DNA from: an uncultured Pseudobutyrivibrio sp.
GTDB lineage: Bacteria; Bacillota; Clostridia; Lachnospirales; Lachnospiraceae
Direction of reading: 5' to 3'
Length of the DNA: 36,400 nucleotides
Assembly: GCA_945946605.1 (NCBI GenBank)
Contig: CAMEWP010000004.1
Location: 1-36,400 of the forward strand
How positions within the stretch are numbered: position 1 is the first letter of the stretch; each line of letters begins with the position of its first letter. The notes under the pieces were generated by a model. It saw only the letters and a program-made list of their open reading frames with translations. It had not been told where the DNA came from and did not search any database. Shown here in pieces: positions 1 through 7,497 of this stretch. The position numbers and the translations under genes were made by a program.

Positions 1-936
1 AAGCTTGGATTTAACGGTCTTGTGGTAACAGATTCTACCCTGATGGTAGGTTATATGCAGTGCATGCCCAGACGCAAGGCAGTTCCTTACTCCATTGCCT
101 GCGGCTGCGATATCATTCTGTTTAACCGGAATATTGATGAAGACTTTGAATATATGAGACAGGGTATCGAAAGCGGTATCGTGTCCATGGAACGTGTGGA
201 TGAGGCTGTTACCCGTGTTCTTGCCACCAAGGCTGCCATGAATTTACATAAAAAGAAGGCAGAGGGCACTATTGTACCTTCCGCAGATCCCATGGCAGTG
301 ATCAATGACCCAAAGACCAAGGAATGGACAAAAGAGTGTGCGGACAAGGCCATCACGCTGGTAAAGGATAATCGCCATCTGCTGCCCTTAAGCCCTGCAA
401 AGACCAAGCGGATCTATCTGAATGTTATTGAAAATTATGTCAGCAACAAGTCCACCTTTGCAGCAGACATTAAGGCCCGTCTGGAGAAGGAAGGATTTGC
501 CGTGACCCTGCGGAAGAGAAAGATGGATCTGAACATGGATCTGATGAACAAGGGAATTCCTACCCCCACACTTCTTCGTGTGATGAAGGAGATCTCTGCC
601 AATACACAGGATTTTGTCAGCCAGTATGACATGGCCATGATCGTTTTGAATATGGAGACTGTCTCCAATGCCACTGTTGTCCGTGTCAACTGGAAAGTGA
701 TGTTTGGCCTTGGCAATGATATCCCCTGGTACTCCGGAGAAATGCCCCTGGTGGTAGTCAGCACAGCCAACCCCTATCATCTTCTGGACATCCCTATGGC
801 ACATACCTACATCAATGCCTATACAGGAAGCGGTGTGGTGCTGGATGCACTCTTTGAGAAACTCATGGGCAGAAGCGAGTTTAAGGGTATTTCCCCGGTA
901 GATCCCTTCTGCGGTCATGAGGACACCATGATCTAG
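1..936 (+). CDS. GH3 glycosidase, C-terminal part (5' partial)
   Basis: The frame is open from base 1, so the gene begins upstream of the window and only its last 311 codons are here. The visible part starts at the end of the (beta/alpha)8 barrel: GLVVTDS matches the GH3 strand that carries the catalytic Asp nucleophile. It continues through GCDIILFN and a helix ending EAVTRVLATK, typical of family 3 just before the alpha/beta sandwich C-terminal domain. Family 3 members of this shape are mostly beta-N-acetylhexosaminidases or beta-glucosidases; the substrate cannot be decided without the N-terminal barrel. A beta-phosphoglucomutase gene follows 28 bp downstream on the same strand, which suggests a carbohydrate-use operon. 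The signal peptide region is outside the window. Confidence 0.8.
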   Translation, partial: KLGFNGLVVTDSTLMVGYMQCMPRRKAVPYSIACGCDIILFNRNIDEDFEYMRQGIESGIVSMERVDEAVTRVLATKAAMNLHKKKAEGTIVPSADPMAVINDPKTKEWTKECADKAITLVKDNRHLLPLSPAKTKRIYLNVIENYVSNKSTFAADIKARLEKEGFAVTLRKRKMDLNMDLMNKGIPTPTLLRVMKEISANTQDFVSQYDMAMIVLNMETVSNATVVRVNWKVMFGLGNDIPWYSGEMPLVVVSTANPYHLLDIPMAHTYINAYTGSGVVLDALFEKLMGRSEFKGISPVDPFCGHEDTMI

Positions 937-964
937 GAAAATCCCGGATAGAGAGGACAGCAGG

Positions 965-1597
965 ATGATAAAAGGAATTATATTTGATCTGGACGGCGTC
1001 ATCTGTTTTACGGATAAGTTCCACTATATGGCCTGGAAGCAGATGGCGGATAATCTGGGGATCTATTTTGATGAGGAGATCAACAAAAGACTCCGGGGCG
1101 TAAGCCGTATGGACAGCCTGGAGATCATATTAGAAAGAGCGGACAGAACATTTTCGGCGGAGGAAAAGGAAGCACTGGCTGCGCAGAAGAATGAGACGTA
1201 CAGAGAACTTTTGCAGCAGATGTCAGAGGCGGATCTTTCCGATGAAGTACGGGATACCTTACAGGAACTGCGCAACCGGGGATATCAGCTTGCCATCGGT
1301 TCCTCCAGCAAAAATACCAGGACCATTCTTGAGAGGATCGGACTGGGAGATTTCTTTGATGCCATCAGTGACGGAACCAATATCACAAGATCCAAGCCGG
1401 ATCCGGAAGTATTTTTAAAGGCGGCGGAATTTATCGGCCTGGCGCCGGAGGACTGCCTTGTGGTGGAAGATGCGGACGCAGGAATTGAGGCGGCGGCAGC
1501 AGGGGGATTTGCATCTGCCGGACTGGGGGATGCAGCCAAAAATCCCAAGGTAACCTACCCTATGGAGAAGTTTTCCGATCTGCTGGATATTCTATAA
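965..1597 (+). CDS. pgmB: beta-phosphoglucomutase (HAD superfamily)
   Basis: This 210-residue protein has the HAD core: FDLDGV at residues 7-12 with the nucleophile and acid/base Asp pair (D8, D10), the cap region following it, SSSKNT as motif II, SKPDPEVF as motif III and EDADAGI as the Mg-binding motif IV. The length and the KFHYMAW segment after the DLDGV motif fit beta-phosphoglucomutase, which converts beta-glucose 1-phosphate to glucose 6-phosphate after disaccharide phosphorolysis. The ATG is preceded by a GAGAGGA-type ribosome binding site. It follows the GH3 gene closely and is probably cotranscribed with it. A related sugar-phosphatase activity cannot be excluded. Confidence 0.85.
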   Translation: MIKGIIFDLDGVICFTDKFHYMAWKQMADNLGIYFDEEINKRLRGVSRMDSLEIILERADRTFSAEEKEALAAQKNETYRELLQQMSEADLSDEVRDTLQELRNRGYQLAIGSSSKNTRTILERIGLGDFFDAISDGTNITRSKPDPEVFLKAAEFIGLAPEDCLVVEDADAGIEAAAAGGFASAGLGDAAKNPKVTYPMEKFSDLLDIL

Positions 1598-1675
1598 ATA
1601 CTTTCTTAAATGTTTATTAAATAAAATAGGGTGATATTGACTTTGCAGGTTGAAAAAGCTACAGTATTCTCTGAT

Positions 1676-1703
1676 GAACCGACGAGGAAACATCGTCGGT
1701 TCC
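1676..1703 (+). terminator. 10-bp hairpin after pgmB
   Basis: A perfect 10-bp stem (1676-1685 with 1693-1702) has a 7-base loop and is followed by only a short, interrupted T-run (CCTTTATGG). It is probably the terminator of the GH3-pgmB unit, but the weak T-tract leaves room for a leader structure of the next operon, whose first ATG lies 66 bp downstream. Confidence 0.45.
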
Positions 1704-1768
1704 TTTATGGTCTGACTGATATTTGGGGAGTGCAGGATCATCAAATTGCAGGATAAGGAGAATGTACG

Positions 1769-2197
1769 ATGAAAGAAAAACTTGCAAGATTTATGGCCGG
1801 AAGAAATGGTGTGGATACTCTTGGAAAGACATCCCTTTGGATTTCCATGATCCTTCTGGTGGTTACCTTATTTACCCATCAGGGCTGGGTTTATATTTTA
1901 GCACTGGCAGCACTGATTTATTCTTATTTCCGTATGATGAGCCGGAACACCTCCAAGCGGTATCTGGAGAATCAGCATTTCCTTCAGAAGACCTATAAGA
2001 TCCGCAGCTGGTTTGCAGGCCTGGGAAATAAAGCAAAATATCAGAAGAGCAAGGCAGTGTATGACAGAGAGCAGCGAAAGATCTATAAGATCTTCTATTG
2101 CCCGTCCTGTAAACAGAAGATCCGTGCACCCAAGGGAAAAGGTAAGATCTGTATTACCTGCCCCAAGTGCAAGATGGAGTTTGTAAAGAGAACCTAG
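1769..2197 (+). CDS. small membrane protein with C-terminal zinc ribbon
   Basis: A 142-residue protein of unknown function. Residues about 20-55 hold two hydrophobic segments (LWISMILLVVTLF and VYILALAALIYSYF) separated by a short turn, so it is probably a membrane hairpin with a basic cytosolic tail. The C-terminus carries two CxxC pairs (CPSC and CPKC) about 20 residues apart with basic residues between, a zinc-ribbon pattern. The ATG has an AAGGAG site. It is the first gene of a three-gene set with the DUF5685 protein (12 bp downstream) and the J-domain protein, which suggests a shared role in protein handling at the membrane. That role is inference only. Confidence 0.75.
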   Translation: MKEKLARFMAGRNGVDTLGKTSLWISMILLVVTLFTHQGWVYILALAALIYSYFRMMSRNTSKRYLENQHFLQKTYKIRSWFAGLGNKAKYQKSKAVYDREQRKIYKIFYCPSCKQKIRAPKGKGKICITCPKCKMEFVKRT

Positions 2198-2209
2198 AGG
2201 AGCAGCCTT

Positions 2210-3079
2210 ATGTTTGGATATATTAATGTGAATCGCAAGGAATTATCCAAAGAAGATGAACAGATCTATCAGTCCTATTACTGTGGACTCTGCCGTCAGT
2301 TAAAAGAGATCGCAGGTGCCAAGGGACAGATGCTTCTGAATTATGACATGACATTTCTGATTCTTCTGCATACAGGACTCTATGAACTGGAACGGGAGGA
2401 GATATCCTTCCATTGTATGGTGCATCCGGGCAAGAAAAAGATCGGTTATATCAATGAGGTGACATCTTATGCGGCAGACATGGATATTGTGCTGAGCTAC
2501 TACAGCCTTATGGATGATTATCGTGATGACGGCAGTCAGGGCAAGCGGGTTCTGGCAGGATTGTTCCGGAAGAATTATGAAAGGATCCGCCAGCAGTATC
2601 CGCGACAGGTAAAGGCTGTGGAGGAATATATGCGCAAACTTGCAGAGGCGGAAGCCAGAAGAGAGAAAAATATCGATATTGTTGCCGGTTATACCGGAGA
2701 GATGTTGGGAGAACTCTTTGTCTGGAAAGAAGATGTCTGGGAGAAAGACCTGCGTAATATGGGATATTATATGGGAAAATACATTTATATCCTGGATGCC
2801 TACGATGATCTGGAAAAAGATGAAAAGCACGGCAATTACAATCCCTTGCGGAGCCTGAAGAAGGAGTGCGGCAAGGATTATGAAACATTCTGCCGACAGA
2901 GCCTTACCAGTCTTATGGCGGAGTGCGCCAAGTCATTTGAGCGGATGCCGATCCTGATGCATGCGGAGATTCTGCGTAATATCATTTACTCCGGTGTCTG
3001 GACCAAATACGAATATACACGACTGAAGAAGAAACGTGAGTTGGAAAAAGAAGAGACAAAAGGAGGAGCACATTCATGA
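2210..3079 (+). CDS. DUF5685 family protein
   Basis: A 289-residue, mostly helical protein beginning [13 protein letters not shown] and containing [10 protein letters not shown] (CxxC at about 25-28), the hallmark of the DUF5685 family common in Clostridia. No biochemical function is established to my knowledge. Two Asp-rich motifs stand out: DDYRDDG at 102-108 and DAYDDLEKD at 196-204 followed by a Gly-Asn-Tyr segment. Their arrangement resembles the metal-binding motifs of squalene/phytoene-synthase-like enzymes. The C-terminus is strongly charged. The start has an AGGAGCAG site, and the stop overlaps the next start by 4 bp (ATGA), implying translational coupling to the J-domain protein. 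Confidence 0.8.
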   Translation: MFGYINVNRKELSKEDEQIYQSYYCGLCRQLKEIAGAKGQMLLNYDMTFLILLHTGLYELEREEISFHCMVHPGKKKIGYINEVTSYAADMDIVLSYYSLMDDYRDDGSQGKRVLAGLFRKNYERIRQQYPRQVKAVEEYMRKLAEAEARREKNIDIVAGYTGEMLGELFVWKEDVWEKDLRNMGYYMGKYIYILDAYDDLEKDEKHGNYNPLRSLKKECGKDYETFCRQSLTSLMAECAKSFERMPILMHAEILRNIIYSGVWTKYEYTRLKKKRELEKEETKGGAHS

Positions 3080-3810
3080 CGGACCCATACAGGGTGCTGG
3101 GAGTGTCCAGGGATGCATCTGATGATGAGATCAAAAAGGCTTACCGTACCCTGAGCCGAAAGTATCATCCGGATGCCAATATCAATAATCCGAATAAAGC
3201 GCAGGCCGAGGAGAAATTCAAGGAAGTACAGCAGGCCTACGATCAGATTATGAAGGAAAAGCAGCAGGGCAGTGCCTACGGCGGTTACGGCTACGGCGGC
3301 TATGGCAGCAGCGGCCAGAGTACCGGTGGAGCCTATCGCAATTATCAGGAGGAAGATCCCTGGGGATCCTGGGGACCCTTTGGCGGTTTCTATGGAGGTT
3401 ACGGCGGACAGCAGGGCGGTTTCGGCAGCCAGGCAGATGCCAATGAGCCAAATGAGATGAAGGCGGCAGCCAATTATCTGAATAATCATTATTACAGAGA
3501 AGCATTAAATGCCTTAAACGGTATGGATGCCTCAGCCCGGAATGCCAAGTGGTATTATTACAGTGCCAGAGCCAATCAGGGGCTGGGAAATCATGTGACT
3601 GCAAAAGAAAATATTGCCAGAGCGGTACAGATGGAGCCCAATAACAGCACTTATCGTCAGTATCAGCAGCAGTTGGAGAATGGCGGCGGCTGGTATGAGT
3701 CCAGAAGTGCCCAGTATGAGCGCCCCTATGCCAACACCGGAAGATGGTGTGCCAGCATGCTCGTTCTGAATCTTATGTGTAATTTCTGCTGTTTTGGCAG
3801 ATGTTGTTAA
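3076..3810 (+). CDS. J-domain protein with TPR-like region and Cys-rich tail
   Basis: The N-terminal 60 residues form a DnaJ-type J domain with the essential HPD at 31-33 (RKYHPDANI), which stimulates Hsp70 (DnaK) ATPase. Residues about 66-125 are a Gly/Tyr/Gln-rich linker and 130-200 look like one or two TPR repeats ([32 protein letters not shown]). There is no DnaJ zinc-finger region, so this is a class C co-chaperone, not DnaJ itself. The last 20 residues contain a hydrophobic stretch and five cysteines ([10 protein letters not shown]), perhaps a membrane, metal or lipidation site. It is translationally coupled to the DUF5685 gene and ends just before a bidirectional terminator. Confidence 0.88.
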   Translation: MTDPYRVLGVSRDASDDEIKKAYRTLSRKYHPDANINNPNKAQAEEKFKEVQQAYDQIMKEKQQGSAYGGYGYGGYGSSGQSTGGAYRNYQEEDPWGSWGPFGGFYGGYGGQQGGFGSQADANEPNEMKAAANYLNNHYYREALNALNGMDASARNAKWYYYSARANQGLGNHVTAKENIARAVQMEPNNSTYRQYQQQLENGGGWYESRSAQYERPYANTGRWCASMLVLNLMCNFCCFGRCC

Positions 3811-3816
3811 AACCAT

Positions 3817-3887
3817 AAAAAAGCACCTTTCCCTGTGAGGGTCGATTCATCCACGGATGGATGTTCACAGGAAAAAGGTGCTTTTTG
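3817..3887. terminator. bidirectional terminator between J-domain gene and pyrI
   Basis: A long imperfect stem pairs 3817-3838 (A-run, GCACC, CCCTGTGA) with 3865-3886 (TCACAGG, GGTGC, T-run). Each strand ends in a T-run after the stem, so it can terminate both the plus-strand J-domain operon and the minus-strand pyrBI operon that converge here. A smaller internal hairpin (CATCCACGGATG) sits in the loop. Confidence 0.85.
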
Positions 3888-3895
3888 TCTATCGA

Positions 3896-4324
3896 TTATT
3901 TGCCGGAGTATTTCTCCTCGCAGTATTTGCAGCGGTAAATCTCACGTTCTTCATCTGTCAGAACAAAGATCTGATCCAGCTCCTGTTCGATGGAGGTGAT
4001 ACAGCGGGGATTTTTACAGCTGATGACGTTTTTGATCTGTTTGGGAAGACGGAGTTCCTTCTTCTCCACAATGTGGTTTTCCTTGATCACATTTACTGTA
4101 ATATTGTGATCAATGTATCCTAAAATGTCGAGATCCAGAGCTTCAATGGGGCATTCCACTTTGATGATATCCTTTGAACCCATCTTGTTGCTCTTGGCAT
4201 TCATGATGATGGCAACGGTACAGTCAAAACGGTCCAGATGCAGATCGTGGTAGATCTTCATGCTCATGCCTGCCTGGATATGGTCTAAAACAAAGCCTTC
4301 CTGAATTCCACTGATATTTAACAT
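3896..4324 (-). CDS. pyrI: aspartate carbamoyltransferase regulatory subunit
   Basis: The 142-residue product starts [16 protein letters not shown], matching PyrI allosteric domains that bind ATP/CTP, and ends in the zinc domain with four cysteines at 103, 108, 132 and 135 (C-x4-C-x23-C-x2-C) that contacts the catalytic subunit. PyrI gives feedback control of the first committed pyrimidine step. The gene follows pyrB on the minus strand with a 7-bp overlap (start codon 4322-4324 inside the end of pyrB), so the two are translationally coupled. It is close to the usual PyrI length of about 140-150 residues. Confidence 0.95.
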   Translation of the reverse strand: MLNISGIQEGFVLDHIQAGMSMKIYHDLHLDRFDCTVAIIMNAKSNKMGSKDIIKVECPIEALDLDILGYIDHNITVNVIKENHIVEKKELRLPKQIKNVISCKNPRCITSIEQELDQIFVLTDEEREIYRCKYCEEKYSGK

Positions 4325-5238
4325 ACTTCCACCTCCAGCAATGTGAGAATCAGAGCCATCCGGATGTAGACACCGTACTGTGCCTGACGGAAGTAAGCGG
4401 CTCTCGGGTCATCGTCCACTTCCACGGAAATTTCATTGACACGGGGAAGGGGATGGAGCACCATCATATCCTGTTTGGCCAGTGTCATCTTATTGCCGTC
4501 CAGAATGTAGAAATCTTTCATGCGCAGGTAATCTTCCTCGTTGAAGAAGCGTTCACGCTGTACCCGGGTCATGTACAGAATGTCAAGATCCGGCATGGCG
4601 TCCTCTAATTTTTCCACTTCCACATAGGGGATGTGGTTCTTCTCTAAAACATCTTCCCGGATATAACTGGGAACCCGCAGTTCCTCGGGAGAGATCAGGA
4701 CAAATTTAATGTTGGGGTAGCGCACCAGTGCATTGATCAGGGAATGTACGGTACGGCCGAATTTCAGATCACCGCAGAGACCGATGGTGAGATCTTTGAT
4801 CTCATGACGCAGGGAGCGGATGGTATAAAGATCTGTCAGTGTCTGGGTGGGATGCTGGTGGCCGCCGTCGCCTGCATTGATCACCGGAATGGTGGAATGA
4901 GAGGATGCAACCAGGGGAGCACCTTCCTTGGGATGACGCATAGCGCAGATGTCTGCGTAGCAGGAGATCACACGGATGGTGTCGGAAACGCTTTCTCCCT
5001 TGGCAGCAGAACTGCTGTCAGCAGAAGAAAATCCCAATACAGAACCGCCAAGATTTAACATGGCAGCCTCAAAACTTAAACGGGTACGGGTGCTGGGCTC
5101 GTAAAAACAGGTAGCCAGCTTCTTACCCTTGCAGCTGGAAGCATATTTTTCGGGATTGGCCTGGATATCATCCGCCAGATCCATTAGGTCTTCCAGTTCC
5201 TGGGTAGTAAAATCCAAAGGACTCATTAGATGACGCAT
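4318..5238 (-). CDS. pyrB: aspartate carbamoyltransferase catalytic subunit
   Basis: The 306-residue protein contains the carbamoyl-phosphate motif STRTRLSFE (about 49-57), the GESVSDT loop, [14 protein letters not shown] and HPLPRVNEI near the C-terminus, all diagnostic of ATCase. It condenses carbamoyl phosphate with aspartate in pyrimidine synthesis. A longer open frame reaches 5343, but the start at 5236-5238 ([10 protein letters not shown]) has a strong AAGGAGGAAA site at 5241-5250 and matches the family length, so it is preferred. The promoter-like pair upstream gives a leader of about 50 bases; no PyrR-type attenuator is evident. It is coupled to pyrI. Confidence 0.96.
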   Translation of the reverse strand: MRHLMSPLDFTTQELEDLMDLADDIQANPEKYASSCKGKKLATCFYEPSTRTRLSFEAAMLNLGGSVLGFSSADSSSAAKGESVSDTIRVISCYADICAMRHPKEGAPLVASSHSTIPVINAGDGGHQHPTQTLTDLYTIRSLRHEIKDLTIGLCGDLKFGRTVHSLINALVRYPNIKFVLISPEELRVPSYIREDVLEKNHIPYVEVEKLEDAMPDLDILYMTRVQRERFFNEEDYLRMKDFYILDGNKMTLAKQDMMVLHPLPRVNEISVEVDDDPRAAYFRQAQYGVYIRMALILTLLEVEVC

Positions 5239-5266
5239 ATTTTCCTCCTTTATGTGTATCAAAATG

Positions 5267-5280
5267 GATGGTGAACCATC
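5267..5280 (-). promoter_or_regulatory. small hairpin in the pyrB leader
   Basis: GATGG-TGAA-CCATC forms a 5-bp stem with a 4-base loop between the likely transcription start and the pyrB ribosome binding site. It is too small for an attenuator and lacks a T-run; it could affect mRNA stability. Confidence 0.3.
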
Positions 5281-5295
5281 GAATTTGCTGTAAAT

Positions 5296-5324
5296 ATGAT
5301 AGTACAGGAAGGACTGTTTCGCAA
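5296..5324 (-). promoter_or_regulatory. putative pyrBI promoter
   Basis: Read on the minus strand: TTGCGA (5324-5319), a 17-base spacer, then TATCAT (5301-5296). This is a good sigma-A type match (4/6 and 4/6) about 58 bases before the pyrB start codon. Confidence 0.55.
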
Positions 5325-5351
5325 GAGGAAAATCTGTTCGCAATGGGTGGA

Positions 5352-5795
5352 TCAGTGGAAGGATCTGTCATTTTCCAAGGACAAAATTTTTTCAAAGATC
5401 AGCCCTGCCCCGGCCCAGAAAGGGGCATAATCCAGCCGGATGACGCCGTGAACATTGTACTTTGCTTTGCCGTAGTCCCAGGGGCAGCAGGAGAAATGTT
5501 TTAACAGCATACCGCTTACATATTCCACCGTAAGGATCCCACCGCTGTAAATGGCGCCCCGGAGTGCTGCAGGGAGACCCCGGAGCCGGCGACTGATAGG
5601 ATAAATGAAAGCCGCCAGACCGTAGATGGGAAACATCCACAGAGAGGTATGGCCCATGAGCCGGTGATCCGGATGCCGGGGGTTTTTCGGGTGCAGCAGG
5701 CTGCCTGCTGCCGTAAAAATAATTTCCATGCACCAGCCGACGATGCCGCAGATGAGAAAATTTTTCTGATATTGTTCGAAGGGATGTTGTTTCAT
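5352..5795 (-). CDS. CmpB-like putative ABC transporter permease family membrane protein
   Basis: The start at 5793-5795 ([10 protein letters not shown]) is preferred over an upstream ATG at 5828 because an AGAGGA site lies just before it; the product is 147 residues. It has about four hydrophobic segments ([65 protein letters not shown]) and the motifs GWCMEI and SLWMFPIYG, characteristic of the small family annotated as putative ABC-transporter type IV / CmpB in Clostridia. The true role is unknown, and no ATPase partner is nearby. It lies upstream of pyrB in the same direction but pyrB seems to have its own promoter inside the end of this gene region. Confidence 0.75.
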   Translation of the reverse strand: MKQHPFEQYQKNFLICGIVGWCMEIIFTAAGSLLHPKNPRHPDHRLMGHTSLWMFPIYGLAAFIYPISRRLRGLPAALRGAIYSGGILTVEYVSGMLLKHFSCCPWDYGKAKYNVHGVIRLDYAPFWAGAGLIFEKILSLENDRSFH

Positions 5796-5876
5796 GACAG
5801 GGGATCCTCTTTTTCTTTGGCACATCAAAGCACCGCAACTTTATGGTAGCAGTATTTGCCGGCGGAGCGGTTTCTA

Positions 5877-5926
5877 TGTAAAAAGAACCAGGAATCATTT
5901 CTGTAAAAAGAACCAGGAATCATTTC
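5877..5926. repeat. perfect 25-bp tandem duplication
   Basis: Two identical 25-base units (5877-5901 and 5902-5926), each starting TGTAAAAAGAACC and ending AATCATTTC, lie head to tail. They sit between the divergent CmpB-like gene and murE, and the second copy ends at the murE -35 region. This is a recent duplication or a doubled protein-binding site. Confidence 0.95.
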
Positions 5927-5943
5927 CAAATTGAAGGAAAGTT

Positions 5944-5952
5944 TGTTATAAT
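5944..5952 (+). promoter_or_regulatory. putative murE promoter (extended -10)
   Basis: TGTTATAAT is a perfect TATAAT with an upstream TG (extended -10). The expected -35 region (TTCCAA, 5924-5929, 17-base spacer) is weak, which fits an extended -10 promoter. It lies 38 bases before the murE start. Confidence 0.65.
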
Positions 5953-5989
5953 CTAATGTATATTATTGTGCATATGAGAGGCGATGAAT

Positions 5990-7471
5990 ATGAAGAATAT
6001 CAGGCAGTTACTGGAAAGACTGGATTATACATTACTGCAGGGGGATCTGGAAGGCGAGATCACGGAGCTTGTCTACGATTCCCGGAAAGCCTGTGAGGGC
6101 TGTATGTTTGTCTGCATCCGGGGAACCGTGGTGGACGGACACCGTTTTGCGGCGGATGTGGCAGCAAAAGGAGCAAAGGTCCTTGTGGTGGAAGAAGAGG
6201 TAGAACTGCCACAGGATGCGGCAGAGAATGTGGCACTGGTGAAGGTGGCAGATACCAGGGCGGCACTTGCGTACCTTTCGGCAGCATATTTTGACTATCC
6301 GGCAGATACCTTAAAGGTCATCGGTGTCACCGGAACCAAGGGCAAGACCACCACTACCTACATGGTAAAATCTATTCTGGAGAGTGCAGGTTACCGGGTG
6401 GGTCTCATCGGCACCATTGAGGCCATTATCGGAGAAGAGACCATTCCGGCCAGCAACACCACACCGGAGAGTTATGTGGTGCAGCAGTATTTCCGCCGGA
6501 TGGCAGATGCCGGCTGTGACTGTGCGGTGATGGAAGTATCCTCCCAGGGGCTGATGATGCACCGGGTGGATGGATTTACCTTTGAGATCGGAATTTTCAC
6601 CAATATCGAGCCGGATCACATCGGACCAAATGAGCATGCTTCCTTTGAGGAATATATGGCCTGCAAAGCCATGCTTTTTTCCAGGTGCAGACTTGGCATT
6701 GTAAATATGGATGATCCCCATTACAAGGATATCTTAAAGGATCATACCTGTCAGGTGGAGACCTATGGATTTTCACCGGAAGCGGATATCCGGGCAGAGG
6801 ATACCCAGCTGGTAAAGAAACCGGGATATCTGGGAGTTTCCTATCATGTGGCAGGTCTGGTGGAAGGACCTGTGGAGATTGATGTGCCCGGGAAATTTTC
6901 CGTTTACAATTCTTTGACTGCCATTGCTATCTGCCATCATTTTAAGGTGACCCTTGCGGATATGCAAAAAGCCCTGAAGGTGGCAAAGGTAAAGGGACGC
7001 ATCGAGATGGTAAAGGTTTCGGATGATTTTACACTGATGATCGACTATGCCCACAATGCCATGAGTCTGGAAAGTCTTCTGACTACACTGCGGGAGTACG
7101 AACCGGGCCGTCTGGTGTGTCTGTTTGGCTGCGGGGGCAACCGGTCCAAACTGCGCCGCTATGAGATGGGAGAGGTGTCAGGCCGTCTGGCGGATCTGAC
7201 CATTATCACCTCCGACAATCCAAGAGATGAGGATCCCCAGGACATCATAGACGACATTAAGATTGGTATGGCAAAGACGGATGGAAAATATGTGGAGATC
7301 ATAGACCGCAAGGAAGCCATCCGATACGCTATAGAGCATGGAAAGAAAGACGATGTGATCGTACTGGCAGGAAAGGGACATGAGGATTACCAGGAGATCA
7401 AGGGAAAGAAGTATCCCATGGATGAGCGGGTGCTCATTGCAGAGGTACTGGAAGAGTTGAAGGACAGATAG
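5990..7471 (+). CDS. murE: UDP-N-acetylmuramyl-tripeptide synthetase (MurE)
   Basis: A Mur ligase of about 493 residues: N-terminal UDP-binding domain (VYDSRKACEGCMFVC), ATP loop GTKGKTTTTY (about residues 115-124), NTTPESY, and a C-terminal domain with DNPRDEDP (about 409-416). DNPR is the signature associated with meso-diaminopimelate selection, so it probably adds meso-DAP to UDP-MurNAc-L-Ala-D-Glu in the cytosol. The ATG at 5984 is in frame, but the GAGAGG site ends only 2 bases before it and 8 bases before the ATG at 5990, so 5990 is favoured. EPDHIGPNEH and YAHNAM differ from textbook MurE motifs. It heads the murE-priA-def-fmt run, away from the usual division gene cluster. Confidence 0.88.
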   Translation: MKNIRQLLERLDYTLLQGDLEGEITELVYDSRKACEGCMFVCIRGTVVDGHRFAADVAAKGAKVLVVEEEVELPQDAAENVALVKVADTRAALAYLSAAYFDYPADTLKVIGVTGTKGKTTTTYMVKSILESAGYRVGLIGTIEAIIGEETIPASNTTPESYVVQQYFRRMADAGCDCAVMEVSSQGLMMHRVDGFTFEIGIFTNIEPDHIGPNEHASFEEYMACKAMLFSRCRLGIVNMDDPHYKDILKDHTCQVETYGFSPEADIRAEDTQLVKKPGYLGVSYHVAGLVEGPVEIDVPGKFSVYNSLTAIAICHHFKVTLADMQKALKVAKVKGRIEMVKVSDDFTLMIDYAHNAMSLESLLTTLREYEPGRLVCLFGCGGNRSKLRRYEMGEVSGRLADLTIITSDNPRDEDPQDIIDDIKIGMAKTDGKYVEIIDRKEAIRYAIEHGKKDDVIVLAGKGHEDYQEIKGKKYPMDERVLIAEVLEELKDR

Positions 7472-7497
7472 CAGCAAAAGACAGGAGAAGAGACCGG

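Noticed and set aside
388-1002. Long antisense open frame opposite the GH3 gene
   Set aside because: Shadow of a clear GH3 coding frame; the translation is not protein-like and lacks a ribosome binding site.
1671-1691. CTGATGA followed by GGAAAC, resembling hammerhead ribozyme core elements
   Set aside because: The bases between the two elements do not form stem II, and the strong 10-bp hairpin here uses both elements in a way incompatible with the ribozyme fold.
5251-5290. Possible PyrR-type attenuator before pyrB
   Set aside because: Only a 5-bp hairpin is present, with no terminator/antiterminator pair and no PyrR-binding-loop consensus.
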